64,000 nt of DNA from Streptosporangium brasiliense. GTDB taxonomy: Bacteria > Actinomycetota > Actinomycetes > Streptosporangiales > Streptosporangiaceae. Positions 34,124-42,694 of the stretch are shown piece by piece (the stretch's first letter is position 1; every line of letters starts with the position of its first letter). Where the stretch lies: positions 6,386,001 through 6,450,000 of the forward strand of contig NZ_JAUSRB010000002.1 in the NCBI RefSeq assembly GCF_030811595.1, written 5' to 3'. Both the position numbers and the translations under genes were made by a program. The notes under the pieces are model-generated. The model was not told the DNA's origin, made no database searches, and saw only the letters and a program-made list of their open reading frames with translations.

Positions 34124-35758
34124 GTGGCTGTGGCGGGGCATATCGAGGTTGACCGGCTGACCTATGTGCTGCCGGACGGACGGCTGCTGCTTCATGAGGT
34201 GTCGTTCCGCGTCGGTGACGGGGTCAAGGGCGGGCTGGTGGGGCCCAACGGCGCGGGCAAGACCACGCTGCTGCGGCTGATCGCCGGGGATGTGCAGCCC
34301 GATGACGGCCGGGTGGTCCAGTCCGGGGGGCTGGGGGTGATGCGGCAGTTCATCGGCAGTGTCCGCGACGATCGGACGTTGCACGACCTGTTGCTGTCCG
34401 TGGCACCGCACGGCGTTCGCGTGGCCGCCGCCACGTTGGAACGGGCGGAGTCCGCGATGGCGGCTCACCAGGACGAGAAGACCCAGCTGGCTTACGCGCA
34501 GGCGATCACCGACTACACCGACGCCGGCGGCTATGACATGGAGGTCGTCTGGGACACCTGCACCACAGCGGCCCTGGGGCTGCCTTATGACACCGCCGCT
34601 GCCCGTACGGTGACCACCCTGTCGGGCGGCGAACAGAAACGTCTCGTCCTGGAGGCCTTGCTACGCGGCCCGGACCAGGTCCTGCTGCTGGACGAGCCGG
34701 ACAACTACCTGGACGTGCCGGGCAAGCAATGGCTGGAGGAGCGGCTGCGGGCCACCCCCAAGACCGTGCTGTTGGTCTCCCATGACCGGCAACTGCTGGC
34801 CAATGCCACCGATCGCATCGTGACGGTGGAATCGCGCGGTGTCTGGGTCCATGGCGGGGGCTTCGCCACCTACGCTCAGGGCCGCCAGGACCGCATCGAT
34901 CGGTTGGAGGAACGGCGCCGCCGCTGGGACGAGGAGCACGCCAAGCTCAAGCGCCTGGTGCAGACCCTGCGGCAGACAGCGGCCAACAACGACGCGGTGT
35001 CCTCCGCCTACCGGGCCGCCCGCACCCGGCTACAGCGGTTCGAGGAGGTGGGCCCGCCCGAGCGCCCGCCGAAGCGGCAGAACGTGCGGATGAGGCTGCG
35101 CGGCGGCCGTACCGGCAAACGCGCCGTCATCTGCGAAGCCCTGGAACTCACCGGACTGATGCGATCCTTCGACACCGAGATCTGGTACGGCGAACGGGTG
35201 GGCGTGCTCGGGGCGAACGGCTCCGGTAAATCCCATTTCCTGCGGCTGCTCGCCGAGGCGGCGGACGGCGCGGTGCCCTCGATACGGCACAGCGGTTCGG
35301 TGCGGCTCGGTGCGCGGGTGGTGCCGGGGCACTTTGTGCAGACCCATGCCCGGCCCGACCTGCACGGTCGTACCCCCGCCGAACTGGTGACGTCCGAGTA
35401 CGCCCTCACGTTGAACGGAGCCATGGCCGCGCTCGCCCGCTACGAACTCGCACCGGCTGGTAACCAGCGGTTCGAGACCCTGTCCGGCGGACAACAGGCG
35501 CGACTGCAGATCCTGCTGCTGGAACTGTCCGGAGCGACCTTGCTCCTGCTCGACGAGCCGACCGACAACCTCGACCTGGCCAGCGCCGAGGCCCTGCAAC
35601 AGGGCCTGGCGTCCTTCGCCGGCACCGTGCTGGCCGTCACCCACGATCGCTGGTTCGCCGCCGACTTCGACCGCTTCCTCGTCTTCGGTGCCGATGGGAC
35701 CGTCTACGAGAGCACCGAGCCGGTATGGGACGGAGGCCGTGTCGAGCGCGCCCGCTGA
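34124..35758 (+). CDS. ABC-F protein (ribosome-protection type)
   Basis: The 544-residue protein has two nucleotide-binding domains and no membrane segment. The first has GPNGAGKTTLLRLIAG, LSGGEQKRLVLEALL and LLDEPDNYLDV. The linker near 250-330 is Arg-rich and probably a coiled coil. The second has GANGSGKSHFLRLL, LSGGQQARLQILLLEL and LLDEPTDNLDL. Walker A of domain 2 has His after Ser, which is unusual. ABC-F proteins displace ribosome-targeting antibiotics or regulate translation. GTG 34124 or the GTG at 34130 may be used. A TetR gene and operator directly upstream suggest drug induction. Confidence 0.9.
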   Translation: MAVAGHIEVDRLTYVLPDGRLLLHEVSFRVGDGVKGGLVGPNGAGKTTLLRLIAGDVQPDDGRVVQSGGLGVMRQFIGSVRDDRTLHDLLLSVAPHGVRVAAATLERAESAMAAHQDEKTQLAYAQAITDYTDAGGYDMEVVWDTCTTAALGLPYDTAAARTVTTLSGGEQKRLVLEALLRGPDQVLLLDEPDNYLDVPGKQWLEERLRATPKTVLLVSHDRQLLANATDRIVTVESRGVWVHGGGFATYAQGRQDRIDRLEERRRRWDEEHAKLKRLVQTLRQTAANNDAVSSAYRAARTRLQRFEEVGPPERPPKRQNVRMRLRGGRTGKRAVICEALELTGLMRSFDTEIWYGERVGVLGANGSGKSHFLRLLAEAADGAVPSIRHSGSVRLGARVVPGHFVQTHARPDLHGRTPAELVTSEYALTLNGAMAALARYELAPAGNQRFETLSGGQQARLQILLLELSGATLLLLDEPTDNLDLASAEALQQGLASFAGTVLAVTHDRWFAADFDRFLVFGADGTVYESTEPVWDGGRVERAR

Positions 35759-35931
35759 AGCAGGGCCGCGGGTCTTCTCCGCCGGCGCCGGTTTCTCCGA
35801 ATCTGCCGCCAGGATCTGTCGGCGGAAACCACATCTCGGCCGGGCGGGTCACCACGACGCTACGGTCCCCGCCCCGGCGGCGGACGGCGGCAGCTCCGTC
35901 CCACTCGACTCGCTGACGCCACTGGCCTCCG

Positions 35932-36966
35932 TCAACTGTTCCCGTCGAGGAAACGCACCAGCTCCGCAGTGACGAACCGAGGGTTCTCCTCGACGAGCCA
36001 GTGCCCCGCGTACGGCACGTCCACCGCGCGCACGATCTTGGTCATGCGCGGGGCCACTGTGGCTCGGACCGCGTCGAGCTGCCCCTGGGCGGTCATGAGC
36101 AGGGTCGGGACACGTACCGGTGCCGATGCCGCGGTGTCGCGGACGTCTTTGTCGAGAGCGCGGTAGAGCTCGAAGCCGCCCGACAGGACCTCTGGCCGGC
36201 TGTAGGTCCGTGCGTACTCGTTGATCTCGGCGTCGGTGAACGGGGACCGGTCCGAGGTGCCACCGAACGCCGTTCCGCCGAACGAGACCTGGGGGTAGAA
36301 CAGCGCCAGGTACTCGCGGACGTCGTCGCCTACGACCGCCTCGGGAACCCGTCGCTGGGAGTGGAAGGCGATGTGCCAGCTCAGTGAGCGGTACGTGGCC
36401 GCATCGACGGCGGGTCCGGGTAGCGGCAGGTCGAAGTAGCCGAGGCGTGCGGTGTCGCCGGGGAATTGGCTGGCGTACTGGAACGCCACCGCGGCGCCGA
36501 AATCGTGGCCGACGACGGCGGCGTCCCGGATCTTGAGCCGGTCGGCGATCAACGTGTGCACGTACTGCGCCAGGGTGGCCTTGTCGTAGCCGGTCGGCGA
36601 GCCGTTGCTGTCACCCAGTCCGGGAAGGTCGACGGCGTAGACGGTGTGGTGCTCGGCAAGTGCCGGCATGATCGGCCACCAGCCGTACCAGGTCTGGGGC
36701 CAGCCGTGGATCAGCACCACCGGTGTGCCGCTGCCGCCGGTCACGTAGTGCATGCGGACGCCGCCGACGTCGGCGAACTCGTGTCGGAAGGTGTTGTCGA
36801 ACTCCGGTTCGCCCTGGGTGGCGACGGCGTAGGGGGCAACGTCGCCGGCTGTCGGCGTGGAACAGGCTGCGGTGCCGATCGTGAGCAGGAGGGTGAGCGT
36901 GATGGTCGCCACCGTGCGCGCGGATCGGAGGAAGCGGCGCGACAACGGCCGGGTTGCGGTCAACAT
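35932..36966 (-). CDS. Lipoprotein alpha/beta hydrolase, epoxide-hydrolase-like
   Basis: The 344-residue protein has a lipoprotein signal (hydrophobic TVATITLTLLLTIGTAAC, lipobox Cys35). The hydrolase fold has HGWPQTWYGWW, nucleophile Asp in VVGHDFGAAVAF, and PYAGHWLVEENP with the catalytic His. An Asp nucleophile with HGWP matches epoxide hydrolases and haloalkane dehalogenases. It should sit on the outer face of the membrane. The start is ATG 36966, preceded by a duplicated ribosome-binding/start segment. It lies 52 bp after the DinB gene. Confidence 0.9.
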   Translation of the reverse strand: MLTATRPLSRRFLRSARTVATITLTLLLTIGTAACSTPTAGDVAPYAVATQGEPEFDNTFRHEFADVGGVRMHYVTGGSGTPVVLIHGWPQTWYGWWPIMPALAEHHTVYAVDLPGLGDSNGSPTGYDKATLAQYVHTLIADRLKIRDAAVVGHDFGAAVAFQYASQFPGDTARLGYFDLPLPGPAVDAATYRSLSWHIAFHSQRRVPEAVVGDDVREYLALFYPQVSFGGTAFGGTSDRSPFTDAEINEYARTYSRPEVLSGGFELYRALDKDVRDTAASAPVRVPTLLMTAQGQLDAVRATVAPRMTKIVRAVDVPYAGHWLVEENPRFVTAELVRFLDGNS

Positions 36967-37009
36967 GTGTTCCTGTCCTGAAGAAGCATGTGTTCCTGTC
37001 CTGGAGAAA
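36964..37009 (-). repeat. 23-bp tandem duplication covering ribosome-binding site and start codon
   Basis: Two copies (36964-36986, 36987-37009) share 21 of 23 bases, each with CAGGACAGGAACACATG on the minus strand. The upstream copy opens a 9-codon frame whose TGA overlaps the hydrolase start. Confidence 0.85.
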
Positions 37010-37018
37010 GTGGTGGGG

Positions 37019-37510
37019 TCAGCGTCCGGTCGTGCCGTCGATCAGTTCGCGGAGGATGTCCGCGTGGCCCGCGTGGCGGCCGGTCTCCTCGATCATGTGG
37101 GTGAGTGCCCAGCGGATGCTGGGAGCGGGGCGGTCGGGCCGCGCTCGAGGGACCGGTGCGCTGAGATCGGTGCACCCGTCGAGCACGTCATCCGCGCGCT
37201 CGACCGTCTCGCGGTAGCGGGCGACGACATCGGCCACGCTGTGCTCCGGTGCGGCCTGGAACGTCGCCTGCCAGTCGGTGACGTTGTCCCCGAGGAACAT
37301 CGAGCGTTCGACGGAAGTCAGGTGGTTGAGCAGGCCGAGCAGGTTCGTGCCTGAGGGCACCGCGGCCGTTCGCGCCTCCGGTCCGGGCGCACCCTCGACC
37401 TTCGCGGCGACCGAGGCCCGGAGATAGCCGAGGAATCCGCGCAGGACCTCAGCCTCACTGCTCCCGGTCCGGGGCGGCGGAGTGTCGCGGCGGCGCACGG
37501 TGTTCGGCAT
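37019..37510 (-). CDS. DinB-family (DUF664-like) protein
   Basis: The 163-residue helical protein has the DinB/YfiT pattern: NLLGLLNHLTSVERSMFLGD with the first metal His, a middle helix EHSVADVVARYRE and RWALTHMIEETGRHAGHADI with the His pair. DinB-like enzymes include bacillithiol- and mycothiol-dependent S-transferases. GAGGAG lies before ATG 37510. It is probably co-transcribed with the lipoprotein hydrolase. Confidence 0.92.
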   Translation of the reverse strand: MPNTVRRRDTPPPRTGSSEAEVLRGFLGYLRASVAAKVEGAPGPEARTAAVPSGTNLLGLLNHLTSVERSMFLGDNVTDWQATFQAAPEHSVADVVARYRETVERADDVLDGCTDLSAPVPRARPDRPAPSIRWALTHMIEETGRHAGHADILRELIDGTTGR

Positions 37511-37673
37511 GGTGGTCTCCTCTTTCCGTGGGGTGGGGGCGGCTTTTCATGGGGTGGAGGGGCGGCGCTGTCCGCCGTGTCAGGCGCTTCGGTGTCCACT
37601 CACTCTCGCCAGGCGCGCACCGATCTGGCACGAAAACTTGCGGTTCCGGCAAGTCGGCCTCGTGGATCACGGA

Positions 37674-37790
37674 ATGGGTGAGGTGCTCGACGCGGTGGGG
37701 CCGCGACTCCGTGCGCTGCGCCGTCACCGCGGCATCACCCTCACCGACCTCGCGTCGGCAACCGGCGTGTCGGAGAGCCGCAGGTCATGA
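37674..37790 (+). pseudogene. N-terminal stub of an XRE regulator
   Basis: MGEVLDAVGPRLRALRRHRG continues as ITLTDLASATGVSES, the first three helices of a XRE-cupin regulator, and stops two codons later at 37790. The rest of the HTH and the cupin domain are missing. An inverted repeat ACTTGC/GCAAGT lies just upstream (about 37636-37654), a likely old operator. Confidence 0.65.
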
Positions 37791-37818
37791 TCCAGGGTCT
37801 CGGCATTGAGGGAGCGGG

Positions 37819-37965
37819 TCAGTGAGTACGCGTGCGCGCGGCGACGGCGCTCAAGCCGTCACCGGCCTCGGCTGCCGCCGTGATGTCCGGCTGGGTGTCC
37901 AGGATCAGGGCGAAGCCGCTGCGCATGAGCTCGTGGTCGTCGGCGACCACCACGCGGATCGTCAC
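37819..37965 (-). pseudogene. N-terminal stub of a NarL-type response regulator
   Basis: GTG 37965 opens VTIRVVVADDHELMRSGFAL, the receiver-domain start with the acidic pair DD, and reads to AAEAGDGLSAVAA before a stop after 48 residues. The phosphoacceptor Asp and the LuxR HTH are gone. It overlaps the kinase fragment by 4 bp, as in an intact two-component operon. Confidence 0.75.
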
Positions 37966-38172
37966 GAGACGGCTCCCGTCAGGTGCACCGTGACGGCGAA
38001 GCCGCGCCCGGCCGGCCCGGGGCCGAAGGATGCCGACCCGCCGCAGGCCGCCGCCCGCTCGCGGATGCCGATCAGCCCGTGACCTGAGCCGCCGGTGTGT
38101 CCGCGGCCGTCGTCCGTGATGCTGATCGTGAGCGGGTCCTGCCTCCAGTCCAGTTCGACGGCCACCGCGGCC
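37962..38172 (-). pseudogene. C-terminal fragment of a NarL-type sensor histidine kinase
   Basis: Only the last 65-70 residues remain: VAVELDWRQDPLTISITDDG with the G1 box DDGRG, then GHGLIGIRERAAACGG (G2). They match the HATPase_c end of HisKA_3 kinases. The upstream part is replaced at about 38172 by a different gene fragment. Confidence 0.75.
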
Positions 38173-38482
38173 GCTTGCCCGCGCGGACGAGCTGCAGGGC
38201 GGCCTGCGCGGTGAACAACTTGGGCTCCGAGCCGATGAGGAACCGGGTGCGCCCGGGATCCACCGGCACCCGCCGCTCCGCGTCGGCCCAGCCGTACCCC
38301 TTGTGCACTACCCGCCCGCCGCCCGCCACCACGGTCACCGCCACGCCCGGGATCTTCTCCTCGGCCATCGCCGTGGTGACGTGCTCGTCGACCAGCGCGC
38401 CGAGCCCCTGCGGTGCGGGCGGCTCGATCGCCTGCGCCGGGGCGGTCATCAGGACCACAGCGGTCATGAGTTTCAGCGACAT
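38173..38482 (-). pseudogene. N-terminal fragment of a secreted beta-lactamase-fold serine hydrolase
   Basis: ATG 38482 opens a signal-like MSLKLMTAVVLMTAPAQA, then GVAVTVVAGGGRVVHKGYGW and FLIGSEPKLFTAQAALQLV, whose SEPK is the SxxK catalytic motif of class C/EstB-type hydrolases. The sequence stops matching at VRAGK, where it runs into kinase DNA. The Tyr and HxG motifs are lost. Confidence 0.75.
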
Positions 38483-38574
38483 GACGTCAAGAGTCCTGCG
38501 CGCACCCCTGCCGGCACATCGCCGACGCCATCCATCCGTCCCGCCGCCGCCCGGGGGAGCAACCGGGGTCGAGA

Positions 38575-39155
38575 CGCATCGAAACGGTAGCCCTTGACCT
38601 TGAACTGATCGATGGCCCGGTCCATGTAGAAGGTGTTCCACAGCGTGGCGCTGGTTGAGCACCAGGCCCAGGGCGCCGAGCCGGTCTTCCACGCCCTTGC
38701 GGTGGCGCTGGTTGAGCTCGCCCTTCTTGCCGTGGAAGATCCTCCCGGCCAGGGCGCGCCGGGATCCCCGCAGATCGCGTACGCCCTTGATGTCGCGCCG
38801 GTAGGGCTCCTCGACCGCGTGGGTGAGGATACGGAGGGTCTTGAAGATCCGCCTGTAGTGGGCGATCGCCTCCCCGAGCGGGGCCGGGTTACCGTCCCGC
38901 TGGATCATGCGCATCACGTCGTAGGCGCGGATCTCGCCGGTGTAGATCGACACCACGACGCGCAGGATGTCGCCCCAGTGCCGTCTGATCTTGCCCAGGT
39001 CGATCTTCCCGCGGGCGGACCGGGACAGGCCGCCGTGGTCGGCGTCCTGGATGCGCCAGCCCTTCTGGTCGAGGATGTCGGCCAGCGCGGGCCGGTACTG
39101 CATGCCCAGCAGGTGGACCAGGCCGAAGATCACCGATAGGTAGTTCTGTGTCTAG
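38575..39155 (-). pseudogene. Tn3-family transposase, C-terminal remnant
   Basis: The reading TQNYLSVIFGLVHLLGMQYR leads through RPALADILDQKGW, IRRHWGDILRVVVSIYTGEI and GSRRALAGRIFHGKKGELNQ. These are the conserved C-terminal region of Tn3-family transposases. A frameshift near 38645 moves the natural continuation LWNTFYMDRAIDQFKVKGY into another frame. About four fifths of the protein is missing, an in-frame TAG lies at the left boundary, and no inverted-repeat ends are seen. Confidence 0.8.
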
Positions 39156-39199
39156 TGTCGTGACCACGGACGTTCACCGGGTTGATTAGCCTTGGTCGG

Positions 39200-39538
39200 G
39201 TGACGGAGCGGTTCGGAGAAGCCATGCGGCTGATGCGCTGTGCTGATCCGCAGAAAAGGGAAGACGGCTTCTCCTTGCTTCGATCACACGTTGTCGAACA
39301 TGTCGAGGAACTAATCGCGGAGTTCCGCGCTGAGCCCGGGGACCACGGGCTCAGCTGCTGGCTGCTGGAACTGATCGGGGAAGCGAAATCTCCGTCGGCG
39401 TTGCCGCTGCTGAGTGAGCTTGTTGACGACGAGGACGAGTCCTTCCGGTACTGGGCGGTGCAGGGGCTGACTCGTCTCTCCAGCAAGGAGGCACGGCAGG
39501 TGCTGTGGCGAGCGCGCGCCAACCGTCGCATCGACTGA
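39200..39538 (+). CDS. Small HEAT-repeat-like protein
   Basis: The 112-residue helical protein begins VTERFGEAMRLMRCADPQKR and contains two HEAT-like helix pairs (CWLLELIGEAKSPSALPLLS and ESFRYWAVQGLTRLSSKEAR). GTG 39200 is chosen because TAGCCT ends exactly 7 nt before it. HEAT scaffolds mediate protein contacts. Small ones of this kind occur as immunity proteins or accessory factors, but no partner is visible beside it. It borders the Tn3 remnant. Confidence 0.75.
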   Translation: MTERFGEAMRLMRCADPQKREDGFSLLRSHVVEHVEELIAEFRAEPGDHGLSCWLLELIGEAKSPSALPLLSELVDDEDESFRYWAVQGLTRLSSKEARQVLWRARANRRID

Positions 39539-39802
39539 GGTACCCATGTCTGGGGGTGTAGTCGGGTGGCACGGGTGCGTGGTGCATCTAAGCCTGGCCC
39601 TTTGATCCACGGACCTGCGGACCGAAGTCAGCGTGCCAGGCCAACCCGGGCAACGTTTGTGGTCGCAGCACTGGTCGACACCGGCCAGGGGGCGCCTGGC
39701 CGCCATGCTGCCGCAGCGAGCAGATAGAACCATCGGCTGGGGCACATCGGGCGTCCGCCGGAGCGGCGCTGAAGGGAAATCACCGCACGCTGGTGAGGAT
39801 CA

Positions 39803-40594
39803 TCAGGCGGTGAGCGCGTTGACCAGCGTCCTGCGGTTGCGCAACAGCCAGCGGGCCGACCGCGCCCGCCATGCCATCGCCCACAGCCCGACGTGGTGGG
39901 TGGTCATGGCGGGGGTGACGCGCGCGTCGTCGGCCTCCCAGGCGATCTCCGAGACGACGAACTCCACCATCAGCTCGAACATTCTGGCCCGGTCCGCCCG
40001 GGGCAGGCCGTAGGCGTCGACCATTGCCCGCAGCTGCCTGGCCCGGTCGGCGAGCGGGGGCAGCCCTTCCAGCTCCGCCACGATGTCGTCGTGCAGCTTG
40101 GCGTTGAGCCAGCACGCCTGCGCCAACTCGACCAACGGGTCGGTCGGACCGGCGAACTCCCAGTCGATCAGCGCGACCGGAAGGCCGTCGCCGGCGACGA
40201 TATTCCACGGTGCGGTGTCGCAGTGGCTGATAATCCGCGGTCCGCCGCCAGCCTCGCGACCGTGCCACGGGAACCAGATGGCGCCTTTTGGCGGCTTGAA
40301 AGTGCCAACCGCATCGTGCAAGTCTCTGATCAGACGGCCCACGGCCGCCGCACCTTCGAGAGACCAGCCGCCGGGGTGGGCGAAGTCGCCTTCGATGTAG
40401 GTCAGCGTCTCCCTGCCTTCGGCGTCGTAGCCAGTCCCGACCAGGCGAGGGGCTGCGGAGAACCCCACCTCTTCGAGGTGGTCGAGCAGAGCATGTACGG
40501 CAGGCGTCCACGGCCCCGGATCGCGCACCAGCACATCGCCGCGGCGGTGAACAGCGCTTCGCCCGATCCCAGTGGTCAGTTCGATCTCCGTCAC
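39803..40594 (-). CDS. Aminoglycoside-phosphotransferase-family kinase
   Basis: The 263-residue protein has the APH/choline-kinase catalytic loop ISHCDTAPWNIVAGDG (HxD..N) and the metal motif VALIDWEFAGPTDPLVELAQ. The N-lobe is short. It should transfer a phosphate from ATP to a small molecule. Resistance is possible, but many environmental APH-like kinases act on metabolites. The start is GTG 40594. It is divergent from a GNAT gene. Confidence 0.88.
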   Translation of the reverse strand: MTEIELTTGIGRSAVHRRGDVLVRDPGPWTPAVHALLDHLEEVGFSAAPRLVGTGYDAEGRETLTYIEGDFAHPGGWSLEGAAAVGRLIRDLHDAVGTFKPPKGAIWFPWHGREAGGGPRIISHCDTAPWNIVAGDGLPVALIDWEFAGPTDPLVELAQACWLNAKLHDDIVAELEGLPPLADRARQLRAMVDAYGLPRADRARMFELMVEFVVSEIAWEADDARVTPAMTTHHVGLWAMAWRARSARWLLRNRRTLVNALTA

Positions 40595-40747
40595 GGCTCC
40601 ATGCTTACAGCCGCGTCAACCGATTTGGGGTGTTGGCAAGGAACGTGTCACCGGCCGCCAATTGGTGCCGCATCGGGCAACGTCCGTCCTGTTCCAAGTT
40701 GGTCCGTGCGCCTTGCGGCTGGGTGGGCGAGCTGGAAGGCTCCGGCT

Positions 40748-41242
40748 ATGTCGATCTTGATCAGAGCTGCTGAGCGTGAGGACGTTCCCGCGCTGGTCCG
40801 CCTGCGTCTCGCGAATGCTGAAAGGCACCTCCAACTCGACCCGGCCGTCTATCGCGTTCCCGACGTTGAGGACGTGCGCGGGCACTTCGAGGAGGTGCTT
40901 TCGACCGAGTCCAAGGTGCTGATCTTGGTTGCTGAGGTGGTGGGCGAGGTGGTGGGCATGGTGGAGGTGGTCCTGCTTGCGGATCCCCCCGCCCATCAGA
41001 TTCTGGCTCCATGCCGCGCGGCCGAGATCCATACCGTCGTCCTGGACGGGCATCGCGGCGAGGGTGTCGGGTCAGCCTTGCTGACGGCGGCCGAGCAAGC
41101 CGCCGCGGAACACGGTGTCTCGATCATCTATGCCGGTATCTTCGCGTCGAACAACGGGGCCGTTCGCTTCTACTCTTCGGCGGGCTTCGGACCGCGCGGA
41201 ATCTTACTGAGCAAGCAGCAAGGCGCCCCCTTGGCCGGCTGA
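40748..41242 (+). CDS. GNAT-family N-acetyltransferase
   Basis: The 164-residue protein begins SILIRAAEREDVPALVRLRL and has the acetyl-CoA loop VLDGHRGEGVGSALLTAAEQ with R/Q-x-x-G-x-G/A character, then NNGAVRFYSSAGFGP. GGAAGG lies 8 nt before ATG 40748. Substrate unknown. It is divergent from the APH-like kinase; two group-transfer enzymes back to back may serve one small molecule. Confidence 0.9.
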   Translation: MSILIRAAEREDVPALVRLRLANAERHLQLDPAVYRVPDVEDVRGHFEEVLSTESKVLILVAEVVGEVVGMVEVVLLADPPAHQILAPCRAAEIHTVVLDGHRGEGVGSALLTAAEQAAAEHGVSIIYAGIFASNNGAVRFYSSAGFGPRGILLSKQQGAPLAG

Positions 41243-41264
41243 TACACCTCCAGCCGGAGAGCGG

Positions 41265-41584
41265 GTGACTGGCAGGCAGCGTGAACGTCTTTGGCCACCT
41301 GCCCTTGTACTACGGGTAGAGCGAGTCGAAGCCGTCGCGTTGAAGTTGTGGAGCACATCGCGGACCCGGTCCGGGCTGGTGAACGTCACCTTGGCGATCT
41401 CGCCCATGTTCATGCCCTGCGCGGATGGCAGCACCATTTGGGCCCGTCGCCAGGTCACCGCCGACCCGGGACCCCGGCGGGCGATCCGCAGCAACCGTTG
41501 TCCCTCGTCGTCACCGATCTCACGGACCCGCACGCGTTCAGCCGCCTGATCATTCTGACCGTCCCGTGCCGCCCGGTACAGCAA
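41265..41584 (-). pseudogene. IS630-family transposase, N-terminal remnant
   Basis: RVREIGDDEGQRLLRIARRG, RRAQMVLPSAQGMNMGEIAK and VTFTSPDRVRDVLHNFN are the N-terminal HTH region of IS630-type transposases. The natural continuation DGFDSLYP, then KGRWPKTFTLP, lies in another frame and includes an in-frame TAG, so it has a frameshift and a stop and lacks the DDE domain. Confidence 0.8.
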
Positions 41585-41628
41585 CCGGACGGCACGTCAC
41601 AACGAGGCGAACGTTGCCTGATGCGGAA

Positions 41629-42138
41629 CTAGTTGAAACAGTCCTGCTTGTTGAGTGCGATGCCGTACTCGGTGACCTTGCCGTGTGTGATGCCGAAGGT
41701 GTAGTGAGCCTTCTTGTTGCCGGGGGCCGTGATCACATAAAAGCCGTGGGCGTCTTTCTTGATGTGCGGGTAGGCCGCCTTCACCTGCTTGGCGGTGGAG
41801 CCGATCTTGATGCCTTCCGGGGTCTGCATGCCCTTCGCGGCGAAGATGGCGGCCAGTCCCACGTTCGGCGAGATATAGATGCCGACCGAGTCCTTGGGGG
41901 TCGGGAACTTCTTCAGGTCCCAGCCGGAGCAGCCGCCGTTGCCCGGCAGCTTCTTGACGACGTCCCCCGTTGCCTTGGCCTGCTTGACGGTCATGCCGAA
42001 CTTGACGGCGCCATAGCCGTAGGGGCCCAGCGTCGGCTTGGTCTGGGCGTCCGCCGCGGTGGCGCCGGAGACCAGCAGCGAGCCGGCGAGGAGCGAGGCC
42101 CCGATCATCGTCTTCATCATGCTCTGCTTTGACTGCAT
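41629..42138 (-). CDS. Secreted protein of unknown function
   Basis: The 169-residue protein has a signal peptide (MMKTMIGASLLAGSLLVSGA, cleavage likely after TAADA) and a Lys-rich mature part. YGYGAVKFGMTVKQAKATG recalls small secreted actinobacterial proteins with a pseudo-repeated FGMxxxQA motif; a second version is IKIGSTAKQVKAAYP. Two cysteines could form a disulfide. Codon use is less GC-biased than its neighbours (many AAG and lower third-position GC), hinting at transfer. The start is ATG 42138, or the ATG ATG pair further in; a duplicated start segment precedes it. Confidence 0.8.
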   Translation of the reverse strand: MQSKQSMMKTMIGASLLAGSLLVSGATAADAQTKPTLGPYGYGAVKFGMTVKQAKATGDVVKKLPGNGGCSGWDLKKFPTPKDSVGIYISPNVGLAAIFAAKGMQTPEGIKIGSTAKQVKAAYPHIKKDAHGFYVITAPGNKKAHYTFGITHGKVTEYGIALNKQDCFN

Positions 42139-42153
42139 ACTCTGCTTTGACTG
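42118..42153 (-). repeat. 18-bp tandem duplication covering the start codon
   Basis: CATGCTCTGCTTTGACTG (42118-42135) and CATACTCTGCTTTGACTG (42136-42153) differ at one base. On the minus strand each gives a weak AAAGCAGAG site followed by ATG, so the duplication adds a second start. Confidence 0.85.
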
Positions 42154-42694
42154 CGAAACGCCGGTAAAGGTTCTGAGCGGAGCTACTTTTCTCCCTGGTG
42201 ACGCCGGCCCGAGCGGAGGGCCTGCGCTGCCGGGCTGAGCAAGGCCAGGCGGTGGCCACCGGCCCGGCGGCTGCTCAGCCCCCGGATGAGCCCGTCGGCG
42301 GGAGCTCGCGCGGCGAACCGCGGCCGGCCCCGGTGCCCGTTGAGGATGGCCGAAGAAGGGCAGGCAGGGACCGACCGCTGGATACCCTTCTGCGCTGCCG
42401 GCCGCTGACCTGCGCCGGAACGGAAGGCCTTGAGCGTGATTTGAAAATTTGCGGATGGGAGTGAATGTCTTCAGCTGGAGTGAACATCGAGGGGCGGGTC
42501 GGCGCTCGCGGTTGTCCGGGCTCTGCGGGTCGGGACGGTCGCCGTCTTGATCAGCCCGGACGTCAGACTGAACCTCGATGACTCACGCTGCAGTTGCGCT
42601 GTCTGAACAGTTCGGCGTGGCGGAGGTGTCCGCCTGATCACCCGTTTTCGGTTCGGCCTGTGGGGTGGCGGCGCCCCTCCATTCGGATCCGTGA
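42154..42694. other. Gene-free region
   Basis: I see no supported gene. A small hairpin GGCGGA-GGTG-TCCGCC lies at 42619-42634, near the end of the leftward TetR gene, and may be its terminator. A short AT-rich patch (about 42430-42475) could be promoter DNA without an obvious gene. Confidence 0.45.

Noticed and set aside
38072..39133. A single 353-codon gene from transposase through serine hydrolase
   Set aside because: The frame merely chains unrelated fragments; homology changes at about 38645, 38482 and 38172.
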